NCBI GenBank assembly: GCA_040191315.1 | Contig: JAWJLM010000032.1 | Coordinates: forward strand, 1 to 53,462 | DNA: 53,462 nucleotides | Direction of reading: 5' to 3' | Origin: Bacillaceae bacterium S4-13-56 | GTDB lineage: Bacteria; Bacillota; Bacilli; Bacillales; JAWJLM01 | Shown: positions 43,213 to 50,140 of the stretch, one piece after another | Layout: every line of letters begins with the position of its first letter | How positions within the stretch are numbered: position 1 is the first letter of the stretch | Position numbers and translations under genes: made by a program | Notes under the pieces: model-generated | Seen by the model: only the letters and a program-made list of their open reading frames with translations | Told to the model about the DNA's origin: nothing | Databases searched by the model: none

Positions 43213-43812
43213 CTACACCACATTCCTCTTTAGTATATTTATTTGGGTAATGTAGTTGTGTAAGGCGTTCTCTGGTGATAGGTTTTTCGAGAAGGTTTCT
43301 ATGAAGTTATGGAATGTGATGGCGGCAATAATTTTCATAAAATGATATAGTTCTTCGTCTGTTTGTATAGGAAGCTCGTCAGTTTTTATGAATTGGCTCA
43401 TGAACAGAAATTGTTTTTTATCACCATCATGAGTAAATACCTCTGAAAGAGATTTTTCTATTTTATGATTCATATTTAGTATGGTATTTTTGAAAAAATA
43501 AAAGTTTTCATCGTCTTGTATAATACATTGAAAAAATTCGGGTAATGTGTCAAAAAGACTACCTTTATTTTTCTCCAGCATGGACAAAAATTTTTCGTGG
43601 GTTTGTATGGAAAGATTACCAAGCAAATAAAAATAGGCGTCCTCTTTGTCTACAAAATACTGATAAAAGCTACCTCTGGGGATATTGGCATCTTTGATAA
43701 TATTAGAGATTGAAGCTTCGTATAAAGGAGCTCTTGAGAACTCTTTTCTCAATGCTGTGATAAGCAGTGTTTTTTTCTCTTCAGATAGATTGTGGAATGT
43801 GGCTTTCGGCAT
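43213..43812 (-). CDS. TetR/AcrR-family transcriptional regulator
   Basis: A 199-residue regulator. The N-terminal helix-turn-helix is present: LITALRKEFSRAPLYEASIS, then IIKDANIPRGSFYQYFVDKEDAYFYL (about residues 37-62) as in TetR proteins. The C-terminal ligand domain is not diagnostic. It is the last gene of a three-gene operon after the alarmone synthetase and a membrane protein (18-base gap), and probably represses that operon through the two palindromes at 45140-45188. Confidence 0.87.
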   Translation of the reverse strand: MPKATFHNLSEEKKTLLITALRKEFSRAPLYEASISNIIKDANIPRGSFYQYFVDKEDAYFYLLGNLSIQTHEKFLSMLEKNKGSLFDTLPEFFQCIIQDDENFYFFKNTILNMNHKIEKSLSEVFTHDGDKKQFLFMSQFIKTDELPIQTDEELYHFMKIIAAITFHNFIETFSKNLSPENALHNYITQINILKRNVV

Positions 43813-43830
43813 ACAATATCCCCTCCTTCC

Positions 43831-44268
43831 TTAAAAATAAGATAACCGGCTCATTCTATGTTCTTCCTCGAGAAATTCAACAAAATACTGAAAGGAACGG
43901 AAAGGGTGTTGTTTTACTAATTGTATATATTTGTTTTTAACTTCTGGAGTAACATCCTCACTCTGATGAATTCGTTTAATGATATACTCCTTAGTTCTCT
44001 CCATCAATTCCTTTCTTTGATACCGTACTTCTTTTGATAAGGCTAATCCAATAGCACCTAGTACCGCGTAAAAAGCCATTGCAATTAGATTATTCTGTTG
44101 AATAACAAATAACAAAAAGAACAAATTTATTAATGAGAAGACTATCAATGGAAAGGACCAGAAAGAATATTTGGCAGCCTTTTTCGCAATGGGCTCCACA
44201 GTCTCTTCTAGTTTATCTACTTCTCGTTTTACAAAAGGGGGTACGTCATTCATTATCATCTTCATCAT
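43831..44268 (-). CDS. Small membrane protein (DUF5392/YwnF-like)
   Basis: A 145-residue protein with a central pair of membrane helices (about residues 36-56 and 62-80) between an acidic/basic N-terminal helix and a basic, helical C-terminal domain (YQRKELMERTKEYIIKRIHQ, then HPFRSFQYFVEFLEEEHRM). It resembles YwnF-type proteins of Bacillus; I hold that family name loosely. It overlaps the alarmone synthetase gene by four bases, so they are translationally coupled and probably function together at the membrane. Confidence 0.7.
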   Translation of the reverse strand: MMKMIMNDVPPFVKREVDKLEETVEPIAKKAAKYSFWSFPLIVFSLINLFFLLFVIQQNNLIAMAFYAVLGAIGLALSKEVRYQRKELMERTKEYIIKRIHQSEDVTPEVKNKYIQLVKQHPFRSFQYFVEFLEEEHRMSRLSYF

Positions 44269-45029
44269 GATCCTCCTTTCTTCTTCATTTGAGATTGTTG
44301 GGTTAATTTAAATAGATCAAAAGGAAGATGCATATCTTCCTCCCCCATGTTAAATTCTTGAATCACTTGGTCAAATTCAGAACTTTCCTTTATTTCATTA
44401 ACCTCATGATGGATACTTTCCATTTTTACGTCCAATTCGGTAGCTGACTTAGCAGCTTCCTTTAATTCGCCGACCAACCGATGGGGAATCTCTTGATTAT
44501 ATTTATAATAAATTTTATGCTCAAGGCTTGCCCAAAAATCCATGGCAATTGTCCTTATCTGAATTTCAACATAGACATTCTCCTCTCTGTCAGACATAAA
44601 AATAGGAATTTGGATAATCAGATGAAGGCTTCTGTAGCCATTTTGTTTTGGATTCTCGATATAGTCCTTGACCTCTACCACCGTAATATCCTTTTGCTCC
44701 TGGAGCATTCGACTAATCTTATATATATCAGATATAAAAGAACATGTAATACGAATTCCTGCTATATCCCTAATGTTTTCCCTTACGGAATCTAATGAAA
44801 CCTCATATCCTTTACGATGGATTTTTTTAAAGATACTTTCTGGATTCTTGACCCGTGACTTTACATGTTCTATTGGATTATATTCATGAATATACTGAAA
44901 CTCCTGCTGTAAAATATTAATCTTTGTATTTATTTCCTCCACAGCAAACTTATAGGCCATCATAAATCGAATCAGTTCCACCTTAATCCTCTTAACATCC
45001 GCTGTCTCTTCCGGAAATTGAATCTTCAT
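44265..45029 (-). CDS. Small (p)ppGpp synthetase (RelA/SpoT synthetase domain)
   Basis: A 254-residue small alarmone synthetase. An N-terminal helical region (about residues 10-50) leads to the synthetase domain: NPIEHVKSRVKNPESIFKKI (about 56-75), VRENIRDIAGIRITCSF, PKQNGYRSLHLIIQIP and EIQIRTIAMDFWASLEHKIY with the catalytic Glu. There is no HD hydrolase domain and no TGS. A C-terminal helical tail of about 60 residues ends in a basic stretch. Compared with B. subtilis SAS enzymes (about 210 residues) it is 40 residues longer. First gene of an operon with a membrane protein and a TetR regulator, behind a TetR-type operator. Confidence 0.88.
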   Translation of the reverse strand: MKIQFPEETADVKRIKVELIRFMMAYKFAVEEINTKINILQQEFQYIHEYNPIEHVKSRVKNPESIFKKIHRKGYEVSLDSVRENIRDIAGIRITCSFISDIYKISRMLQEQKDITVVEVKDYIENPKQNGYRSLHLIIQIPIFMSDREENVYVEIQIRTIAMDFWASLEHKIYYKYNQEIPHRLVGELKEAAKSATELDVKMESIHHEVNEIKESSEFDQVIQEFNMGEEDMHLPFDLFKLTQQSQMKKKGGS

Positions 45030-45048
45030 GCCAATATCCTCCTACTAT

Positions 45049-45102
45049 CGTGCTGATTAGCGTGCTGATTAGCGTGCTGATAGGGACGGTTCTCACCAAC
45101 AC
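45049..45102. repeat. 12-base tandem repeat joined to a repeat C unit
   Basis: CGTGCTGATTAG occurs twice in tandem plus a partial third copy, running into AGGGACGGTTCTCACCAACA. It lies in the leader of the alarmone synthetase operon. Confidence 0.7.
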
Positions 45103-45139
45103 TTTTCAATGTTTCAGTCTTTAATTTGCCAATCGCAAA

Positions 45140-45196
45140 AGTGACACCGTGTCACTCGATAACTCTATTCTATTATGACATCGTGTCACATGTCAA
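45140..45196 (-). promoter_or_regulatory. Sigma-A promoter with two TetR-type operators
   Basis: On the minus strand TTGACA (45191-45196) and TAGAAT (45167-45172) are 18 bases apart. TGACACGATGTCA (45176-45188) fills the spacer, and a perfect 17-base palindrome AGTGACACGGTGTCACT (45140-45156) lies just downstream. The two share TGACA-N3-TGTCA. The layout fits repression by the operon's own TetR protein. Confidence 0.7.
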
Positions 45197-45270
45197 TGAA
45201 ATAGTTGTTTTTGGACATAGTAAAAAGTAGGAATCTTTTCATGAGTCACGAAACCGACAAATTCAAGATT

Positions 45271-45293
45271 GATATGGTAAAATACCATATATC
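45271..45293. promoter_or_regulatory. Palindrome upstream of the FrnE-like gene
   Basis: GATATGGTA, AAA, TACCATATATC: an 8-9 bp inverted repeat 24 bases upstream of the start codon, overlapping AT-rich promoter-like sequence. It may be an operator or simply part of the promoter. Confidence 0.4.
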
Positions 45294-45316
45294 TTATTTA
45301 AATTGGAGGAATGAAA

Positions 45317-46027
45317 ATGAAGATTGAAATCTGGTCAGATTTTGTTTGACCGTTCTGTTATATTGGAAAACGTCGCTTAGAAATGGCGTTAGACCAATTC
45401 CCTCATGGTCATGAGGTAGAAGTAGAATTTAATAGTTTTGAATTAGATCCAAATGCTCCTTTATACTCAGGTAAGAGCATTCATGAGTCATTGTCTAAGA
45501 AATATGGCATGAGTGTAGAACAAGCCAAAAAAGCAAATGAAGACCTCGGGAAACAGGCTTCTTCAGTAGGCTTGAAATTTAATTTTGAAGAAATGAAACC
45601 AACTAATACATTCGATGCTCATCGCTTGTTTCAATGGGCAAAGACAAAAGGAAAAGAATACACCTATACCGAAAAAGTACTGCTTGCCTATTTCAGTGAC
45701 TCCAAACATATTGGGGATATCGAAACCCTAGTGCAATTAGCTGTTGAGGCAGGTCTCGACAAAGAAGAAGCAATTGAGGTTCTCCAAAACAAAGAAGCAT
45801 ATGCTCAGGAAGTGAGAGCTGACGAGAGTAAGGCTCAACGCTATGGCGTTACGGGTGTTCCTTTCTTTGTCATCAACCAAAAATATGCGATATCTGGAGC
45901 ACAGCCATTAGAAACCTTCAGAAATGCACTTCAACAGGTATGGGAAGAGGAAAATCCAGCACCAGTGCTAAAAGATTTATCTTCTCCATCTCAAGGCGCT
46001 GTCTGCACAGATGAAGGTTGCGATTAA
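45317..46027 (+). CDS. FrnE/DsbA-family oxidoreductase, candidate selenoprotein (in-frame UGA)
   Basis: Read from the ATG at 45317 (GGAGGA six bases upstream) the frame gives MKIEIWSDFV, then UGA at 45347-45349, then PFCYIGKRRLEMAL, and stays open for 225 more codons to TAA. Relatives read SDFVCPFCYIG, so the UGA stands exactly at the first Cys of the CPFC active site: residue 11, with Cys14 as partner. The rest looks intact (FDAHRLFQWAK, YGVTGVPFFVIN with the cis-Pro), and C230-x4-C235 at the C-terminus matches the CX4C pair of FrnE. A hairpin with bSECIS features follows. Total 236 residues if UGA is read as selenocysteine. Alternatively it is a nonsense mutation or a sequence error. An ordinary gene call would start at 45383 and lose the active site. 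Confidence 0.75.
45350..45390 (+). promoter_or_regulatory. Candidate bacterial SECIS hairpin
   Basis: AACGTC (45369-45374) pairs with GGCGTT (45385-45390) around the loop GCTTAGAAAT. The apical loop begins 26 bases after the UGA and starts with G, as in the bSECIS consensus (G in the first loop positions, about 16-37 bases from UGA). One pair is T-G. The fit is suggestive; a random AT-rich coding sequence could give a similar stem. Confidence 0.45.
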
Positions 46028-46046
46028 AAATTAAGCTACTCATTTT

Positions 46047-46093
46047 AAGAAAAGCCTAACTATTGGATTACCAACACGTTAGGCTTTTCTATA
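46047..46093 (+). terminator. Terminator after the FrnE-like gene
   Basis: AGAAAAGCCTAAC and GTTAGGCTTTTCT form a perfect 13-bp stem ending in a T-rich tail. Confidence 0.85.
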
Positions 46094-46153
46094 TGATACT
46101 ATCAATAAATCCCCCAAGCACAGCAGTAAAACAGCGTCAAATTAGCATTTAAA

Positions 46154-46183
46154 CGTGTTGGTGAGAACCGTCCCTACCAACAC
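46154..46183. repeat. Intergenic repeat C unit (best match to consensus)
   Basis: GTGTTGGTGAGAACCGTCCC then TACCAACACT. Ends GTGTTGGT/ACCAACAC form an 8-bp stem with a 13-base loop. It abuts the stop codon of the S-component gene. Confidence 0.85.
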
Positions 46184-46876
46184 TTATGCTTCAAATTCGA
46201 ATAGACCATATTTTGTTCGGAAGCGTTGAATCATTTTAATCCAGGTTGCTCCAAAAAAGTATAGTAGGATCACATTAAATACGCCATGCATTACATCAAA
46301 GGTTAGGCTTGCTCCATAATAGGCTGCAATTGTTCCCCAATTCACTTCTTGCATGACACCTAGGACAAACCACAAATTCATCACCCATCCAAAAAGGATT
46401 CCAGTAACGAATCCAAAGGAACTAAGTCCAATTCGGTTTTTCAAGAAAAAGGTGTTTCGAAGTAAGCCCGCCGTTAATCCAATCATTCCCCAAGCATACA
46501 TTTGCCAGGGTGTCCAAGGACCTTGCCCCAAAACCAAATTGGAGACTAGGGCTGACAGTGTCCCAACGATAAAACCACTCTGTGGACCAAGAGCCATTCC
46601 CGAAACAATGACTACAAAAGTCGTCGGTTGAACACTTGGTATGGCAGAAAAAGGAATTCTTCCCACAGCAGCGATCGCACCTAATATGGCAATTACTACC
46701 AGTTCTCTACTTTTCATTCTTTTTCTTGAAAAGCTAATTAAATAGGGTAGAAAAGAAGCAATCATAAACAAAACACTAATTTCCAAAAAGTAATCAAGCA
46801 AAACTTTAGGAAAAGCAATTAATACCATCAATATGATTGCCGAAATGAGGAAAGTTAAATACTTTTTATACGCCAT
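46184..46876 (-). CDS. ECF transporter S component, probable cobalamin specificity (CbrT-like)
   Basis: A 230-residue protein with six or seven membrane segments. The central signature is AILGAIAAVGRIPFSAIPSV, QPTTFVVIVSGMALGPQSGF and GQGPWTPWQMYAWGMIGL, typical of the ECF S components assigned to cobalamin (CbrT). Its substrate is supported by the cobalamin riboswitch and the transcobalamin-like proteins of the operon. It overlaps the fused ATPase gene by about 22 bases and ends the operon. Confidence 0.85.
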   Translation of the reverse strand: MAYKKYLTFLISAIILMVLIAFPKVLLDYFLEISVLFMIASFLPYLISFSRKRMKSRELVVIAILGAIAAVGRIPFSAIPSVQPTTFVVIVSGMALGPQSGFIVGTLSALVSNLVLGQGPWTPWQMYAWGMIGLTAGLLRNTFFLKNRIGLSSFGFVTGILFGWVMNLWFVLGVMQEVNWGTIAAYYGASLTFDVMHGVFNVILLYFFGATWIKMIQRFRTKYGLFEFEA

Positions 46877-48510
46877 AATCTCTTCGCCTCCTCAAGAGTT
46901 AAGGCTGATGGAACAGGACTATTTCTTGTGATTCGATTAATTACAGTTGTATAGTATGTGTTTTCACTAAAAAATTCTCTCGTTGCTTCTAAGGATGTTA
47001 TGGAACCTTGGAAGAGCATGCTACACCTCGTAGAATACAGCGCAGCAAATTCCGTATCATGGGTCACCATCACAACAGTAACCCCCTTAGCAACCTGGGA
47101 GGCAATCAAATCTCCATAAGTTCTTTTCGATTCAGGATCTAACCCCTTGGTAGGCTCATCAATAAGGAGTATAGATGGCTGTATAACTAAGGCACCTAAT
47201 AAAGCCGCTTTTTGCAACTCTCCCCCACTAAGGTCGTAAGGATGACGATCTTGCAAATGAGTAAGTTGAAATTCTTCTAACAAATCATCAATTTTTTGAT
47301 CAGGATTTCCTAACTGATGACGGTGTGCTAACAAATCAAATTCCTTACGCAAGGTGTCTTGTAAAAAGAACAGCTTAGGATTTTGCGGCAAATAATGAAT
47401 TCCCTTTGAATTTGCCTTTTTGATTTTTTGACCATATATACGTACAGATCCATGTTGAGGCTTCAATAGTCCACTTATAACTTTTAATAAAGTGGATTTT
47501 CCAGTTCCATTTGCACCGACAATAGTTAACCATTCACCTTCATGAACTGAAAGAGAAAGATTTCTAAGAACAGGTACAGTATATTTTGAATAGGAGTAAT
47601 CCACTTCTTTCAGTTGAAGAATATGGTTTTTCTTCTCCGTGTTTTCCTTTTCCATCAAATCCTTAGGCAAAATCTCAATTTCTTGAGCAGAAAGCCATTT
47701 TCTTGCCTCATTTACATTTAAAGGAACCTCTCCCCCATTAGTATCCGGCATAGAATCTAAGAAAAGCAATGCAGAATTTGGTAGATACTGACGAAAAACA
47801 GAATGAGAACTTATCTTTTGAACAAAAGCTCGTGGTGTTGTATCGTGCTTTAACTCACCCTTGTCCAACATGATCACCCGATCAGCAACTTCAAATAGTT
47901 CTTCTAATCGATGTTCAGCAATGAGGATGGTCATTCCAAACTCGCGATTCAGTCGTTGTAGGATATGAATGAATTCTTTCGATGCAATCGGATCAAGCTG
48001 TGAAGTCGGCTCATCTAATAACAAAACAGAAGGTTCAAGCAAAAGAACAGCCACTAAATTGATCAGTTGTTTTTGTCCACCAGAGAGCTCACTTGTCTTT
48101 TTTTCAAGTAGATGATTGAGACCAAAGAAATGAACGAGCTCAGCCACCTTCTTTCTCATATAAGAAGTGGACATTCCTAAGTTCTCCATACCAAATACAA
48201 GCTCTTCCATGACATGATCCATCGTGATTTGATTTTCAGGATCCTGAAACACCAGTCCAATTTCCTTGATTAAGAATTCTTGGTCGATATTTTCCATTGC
48301 CTCACCGTTGAAGAAGAAAGAACCTTGTCTCACTCCGTGGGGAGCTATTTCTTGTTTTAACAAGCGAAGTAAAGTAGATTTCCCGCTTCCTGTAGGACCA
48401 CATAAAACCACAAATTCTCCCTTTTGTATGGAGAAAGAAAGATCAGAAATGGCCTTGTCTTTCACCTCTGGATACCTGAAGCTTATGTTGTTTGCTGAAA
48501 GTATTTCCAT
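46855..48510 (-). CDS. ECF transporter fused double ATPase
   Basis: A 551-residue protein with two ABC ATPase domains in one chain, instead of separate EcfA1 and EcfA2. First domain: Walker A GPTGSGKST, Q-loop FQDPENQ, signature LSGGQKQLINL, Walker B VLLLDEPTSQLDP. Second: Walker A GANGTGKST, YLPQNPKLFF, signature LSGGELQKAAL, Walker B ILLIDEPTKGLDP. The ATG at 48510 has an AAAGGAGAT ribosome site within the end of ecfT, a 28-base overlap. It powers the cobalamin-type transporter of the operon. Confidence 0.9.
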   Translation of the reverse strand: MEILSANNISFRYPEVKDKAISDLSFSIQKGEFVVLCGPTGSGKSTLLRLLKQEIAPHGVRQGSFFFNGEAMENIDQEFLIKEIGLVFQDPENQITMDHVMEELVFGMENLGMSTSYMRKKVAELVHFFGLNHLLEKKTSELSGGQKQLINLVAVLLLEPSVLLLDEPTSQLDPIASKEFIHILQRLNREFGMTILIAEHRLEELFEVADRVIMLDKGELKHDTTPRAFVQKISSHSVFRQYLPNSALLFLDSMPDTNGGEVPLNVNEARKWLSAQEIEILPKDLMEKENTEKKNHILQLKEVDYSYSKYTVPVLRNLSLSVHEGEWLTIVGANGTGKSTLLKVISGLLKPQHGSVRIYGQKIKKANSKGIHYLPQNPKLFFLQDTLRKEFDLLAHRHQLGNPDQKIDDLLEEFQLTHLQDRHPYDLSGGELQKAALLGALVIQPSILLIDEPTKGLDPESKRTYGDLIASQVAKGVTVVMVTHDTEFAALYSTRCSMLFQGSITSLEATREFFSENTYYTTVINRITRNSPVPSALTLEEAKRLWRIKSI

Positions 48511-49370
48511 TTGATGATCTCCTTTCCCTCTGTCCATATGGGAAACCCAATGAGTACTACCCAAACGGTCAAATAAAACCACTCACGGCCTATAAGAGCA
48601 GGTTGCTCTACGATGGGAGTAAGTGATAAAACTCCATCTCCAAGCCACCATCCTAATAGAATCGCGAACCCTCCAACAGATAAATATAGAAGGGACATCC
48701 AATCTCTTTTTTTCATGAGATAAGAATTGTATTTTGTCCGCTTTTTTCTCCCGTATCCACGTGCAGTCATCGAATCGGCTGTTTGTATAGATTCTTCCAT
48801 GGACCATGTAATTAGCGCTTGAAGAAGGAGGACTCCATTCTTAATTCTTTGTCTTAATGTCCCTTCGTGAACAGAAAGCCCTTTTAACTCTTGAACATCC
48901 TTCATTTCTAGTAATCTTCTTTGCAATAACGGAACAAACCTCATAGATAATAAAAGTAATAATGCCCACTGTGGAAAAACTCTGTGAAACAAATAGACAA
49001 ATTTATTGGGTGTCACTACTTGATTAAACGTTATAAAGATCATCAAAATACATAGGAGAGTGAATGCCGTCATAATTCCTAGATAGACAGACTCCAGTTT
49101 CACTGGGTAATCTCCTATATAGAAGGCCACTATTGTACCACGCCGATTAAAAAAGGGAACAAAAAATAGAGTAGCCACCGTCATTAAAGCAATTGGCCAG
49201 CGCCATTTTTTTAGTTGCTCACCACGATCAAGTAAAAGATTAATAAAAATAATCATTAAGCTTGCAGTTAAAAGAAAGACTGGATGTTGATAAAGCATCA
49301 ATCCACTAATGACGATGACATAATAGAGTAGGAGAATGACAGGATGAAGAGAACGAAATCCTCGATCCAT
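48483..49370 (-). CDS. ECF transporter transmembrane subunit EcfT
   Basis: A 295-residue EcfT with about five membrane segments. The coupling helices carry LKGLSVHEGT (about residues 162-171, replacing the first xRG box) and MTARGYGRKK (about 203-212). The ribosome site GAGGAGG lies within the end of the preceding gene, three bases apart. It is dedicated to this operon's transporter, and differs from the ecfT at 20761. Confidence 0.87.
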   Translation of the reverse strand: MDRGFRSLHPVILLLYYVIVISGLMLYQHPVFLLTASLMIIFINLLLDRGEQLKKWRWPIALMTVATLFFVPFFNRRGTIVAFYIGDYPVKLESVYLGIMTAFTLLCILMIFITFNQVVTPNKFVYLFHRVFPQWALLLLLSMRFVPLLQRRLLEMKDVQELKGLSVHEGTLRQRIKNGVLLLQALITWSMEESIQTADSMTARGYGRKKRTKYNSYLMKKRDWMSLLYLSVGGFAILLGWWLGDGVLSLTPIVEQPALIGREWFYLTVWVVLIGFPIWTEGKEIIKWKYFQQTT

Positions 49371-49373
49371 GAA

Positions 49374-50069
49374 TTAACCCTCCTCTATCATGGTTGTGAT
49401 ATCGGTCGCATAAATCCATTCTATCTTTTGACCATTCTTTGCTTGATACGTACCAGAACTGGATGTGATGAATACACCGTCCACTTTTACTAGCCAACCA
49501 CTTAACGCTCCATGATCAAATTCGTAAAGGTTATCTATACCTTCCACATAGGCGGTGGCATTAGAACCCCGGATGTGAACCGTATCCCCTAGAGCACGTT
49601 TTGTCACATCAAGAACCGTATCCCCCTCTTTTAGTTCCATCTCTTGAAGAGGGAAAATCGTTCCCCGAATATCCCCTGTTTCTACGGAAAGCTGAACCAT
49701 ATGTTTTGGTTTGTCTGAAGTATCTGATGTTTCTTTTTCTGTTGTTGTGTTCGCTTTAGAATCTGTAGTTGAATTAGTATTCTCGGAAGTGGATTGTTCT
49801 TTCGACTTGGAAGGTGTCTCTTGTATGTCACTTTCCGAGCTAGGGGTTGCTCCCTCTCCCTCTCCCTCATTCTCTATTGTTTCATTTTTACTAGAATTGA
49901 CAAAATCGTTATTTCTATCTAGCACCTTGGGTTCCAACGTTTTTTCTTGCTCAGAAAATAGATGACTTTCCATTCTATTTTCACTAATTGGCTGAACCTC
50001 GTCTTTGGAACAACCTATTAAAACAGAGAAAAGCAAGGACATGGTTGTTATGCTTAGTAGAAATCGCTT
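49374..50069 (-). CDS. DUF4430 (transcobalamin-like) lipoprotein
   Basis: A 231-residue lipoprotein: signal peptide with lipobox LIGC (Cys20), a long Ser/Thr/Glu-rich linker (about residues 25-115), then one DUF4430 domain of about 110 residues (MVQLSVETGDIRGTIFPLQE, EGDTVLDVTKRAL, GIDNLYEFDHGALSGWLVKV, ITSSSGTYQAKNGQKIEWI). DUF4430 has the fold of the beta domain of animal cobalamin binders. The linker would reach through the wall, so it may hand cobalamin to the ECF transporter whose genes follow. An 8-bp hairpin (CCTTACCT/AGGTAAGG) overlaps its ribosome site and may affect translation. Confidence 0.87.
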   Translation of the reverse strand, partial: KRFLLSITTMSLLFSVLIGCSKDEVQPISENRMESHLFSEQEKTLEPKVLDRNNDFVNSSKNETIENEGEGEGATPSSESDIQETPSKSKEQSTSENTNSTTDSKANTTTEKETSDTSDKPKHMVQLSVETGDIRGTIFPLQEMELKEGDTVLDVTKRALGDTVHIRGSNATAYVEGIDNLYEFDHGALSGWLVKVDGVFITSSSGTYQAKNGQKIEWIYATDITTMIEEG

Positions 50070-50140
50070 CATAGGGAGAACCTCCTTACCTAATGACGAG
50101 GTAAGGTAATCTATCATTCATAGATCACCATACCGCCCAT

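Noticed and set aside
45049-45102. CRISPR-like array from the tandem 12-mers and repeat C units
   Set aside because: There are no spacers of regular length and no cas genes; the units are dispersed palindromes.
45317-45382. Treating the FrnE-like gene as starting at ATG 45383
   Set aside because: That start has no ribosome site and removes the whole first beta strand and the redox motif, while the upstream in-frame sequence matches the family on both sides of the UGA.
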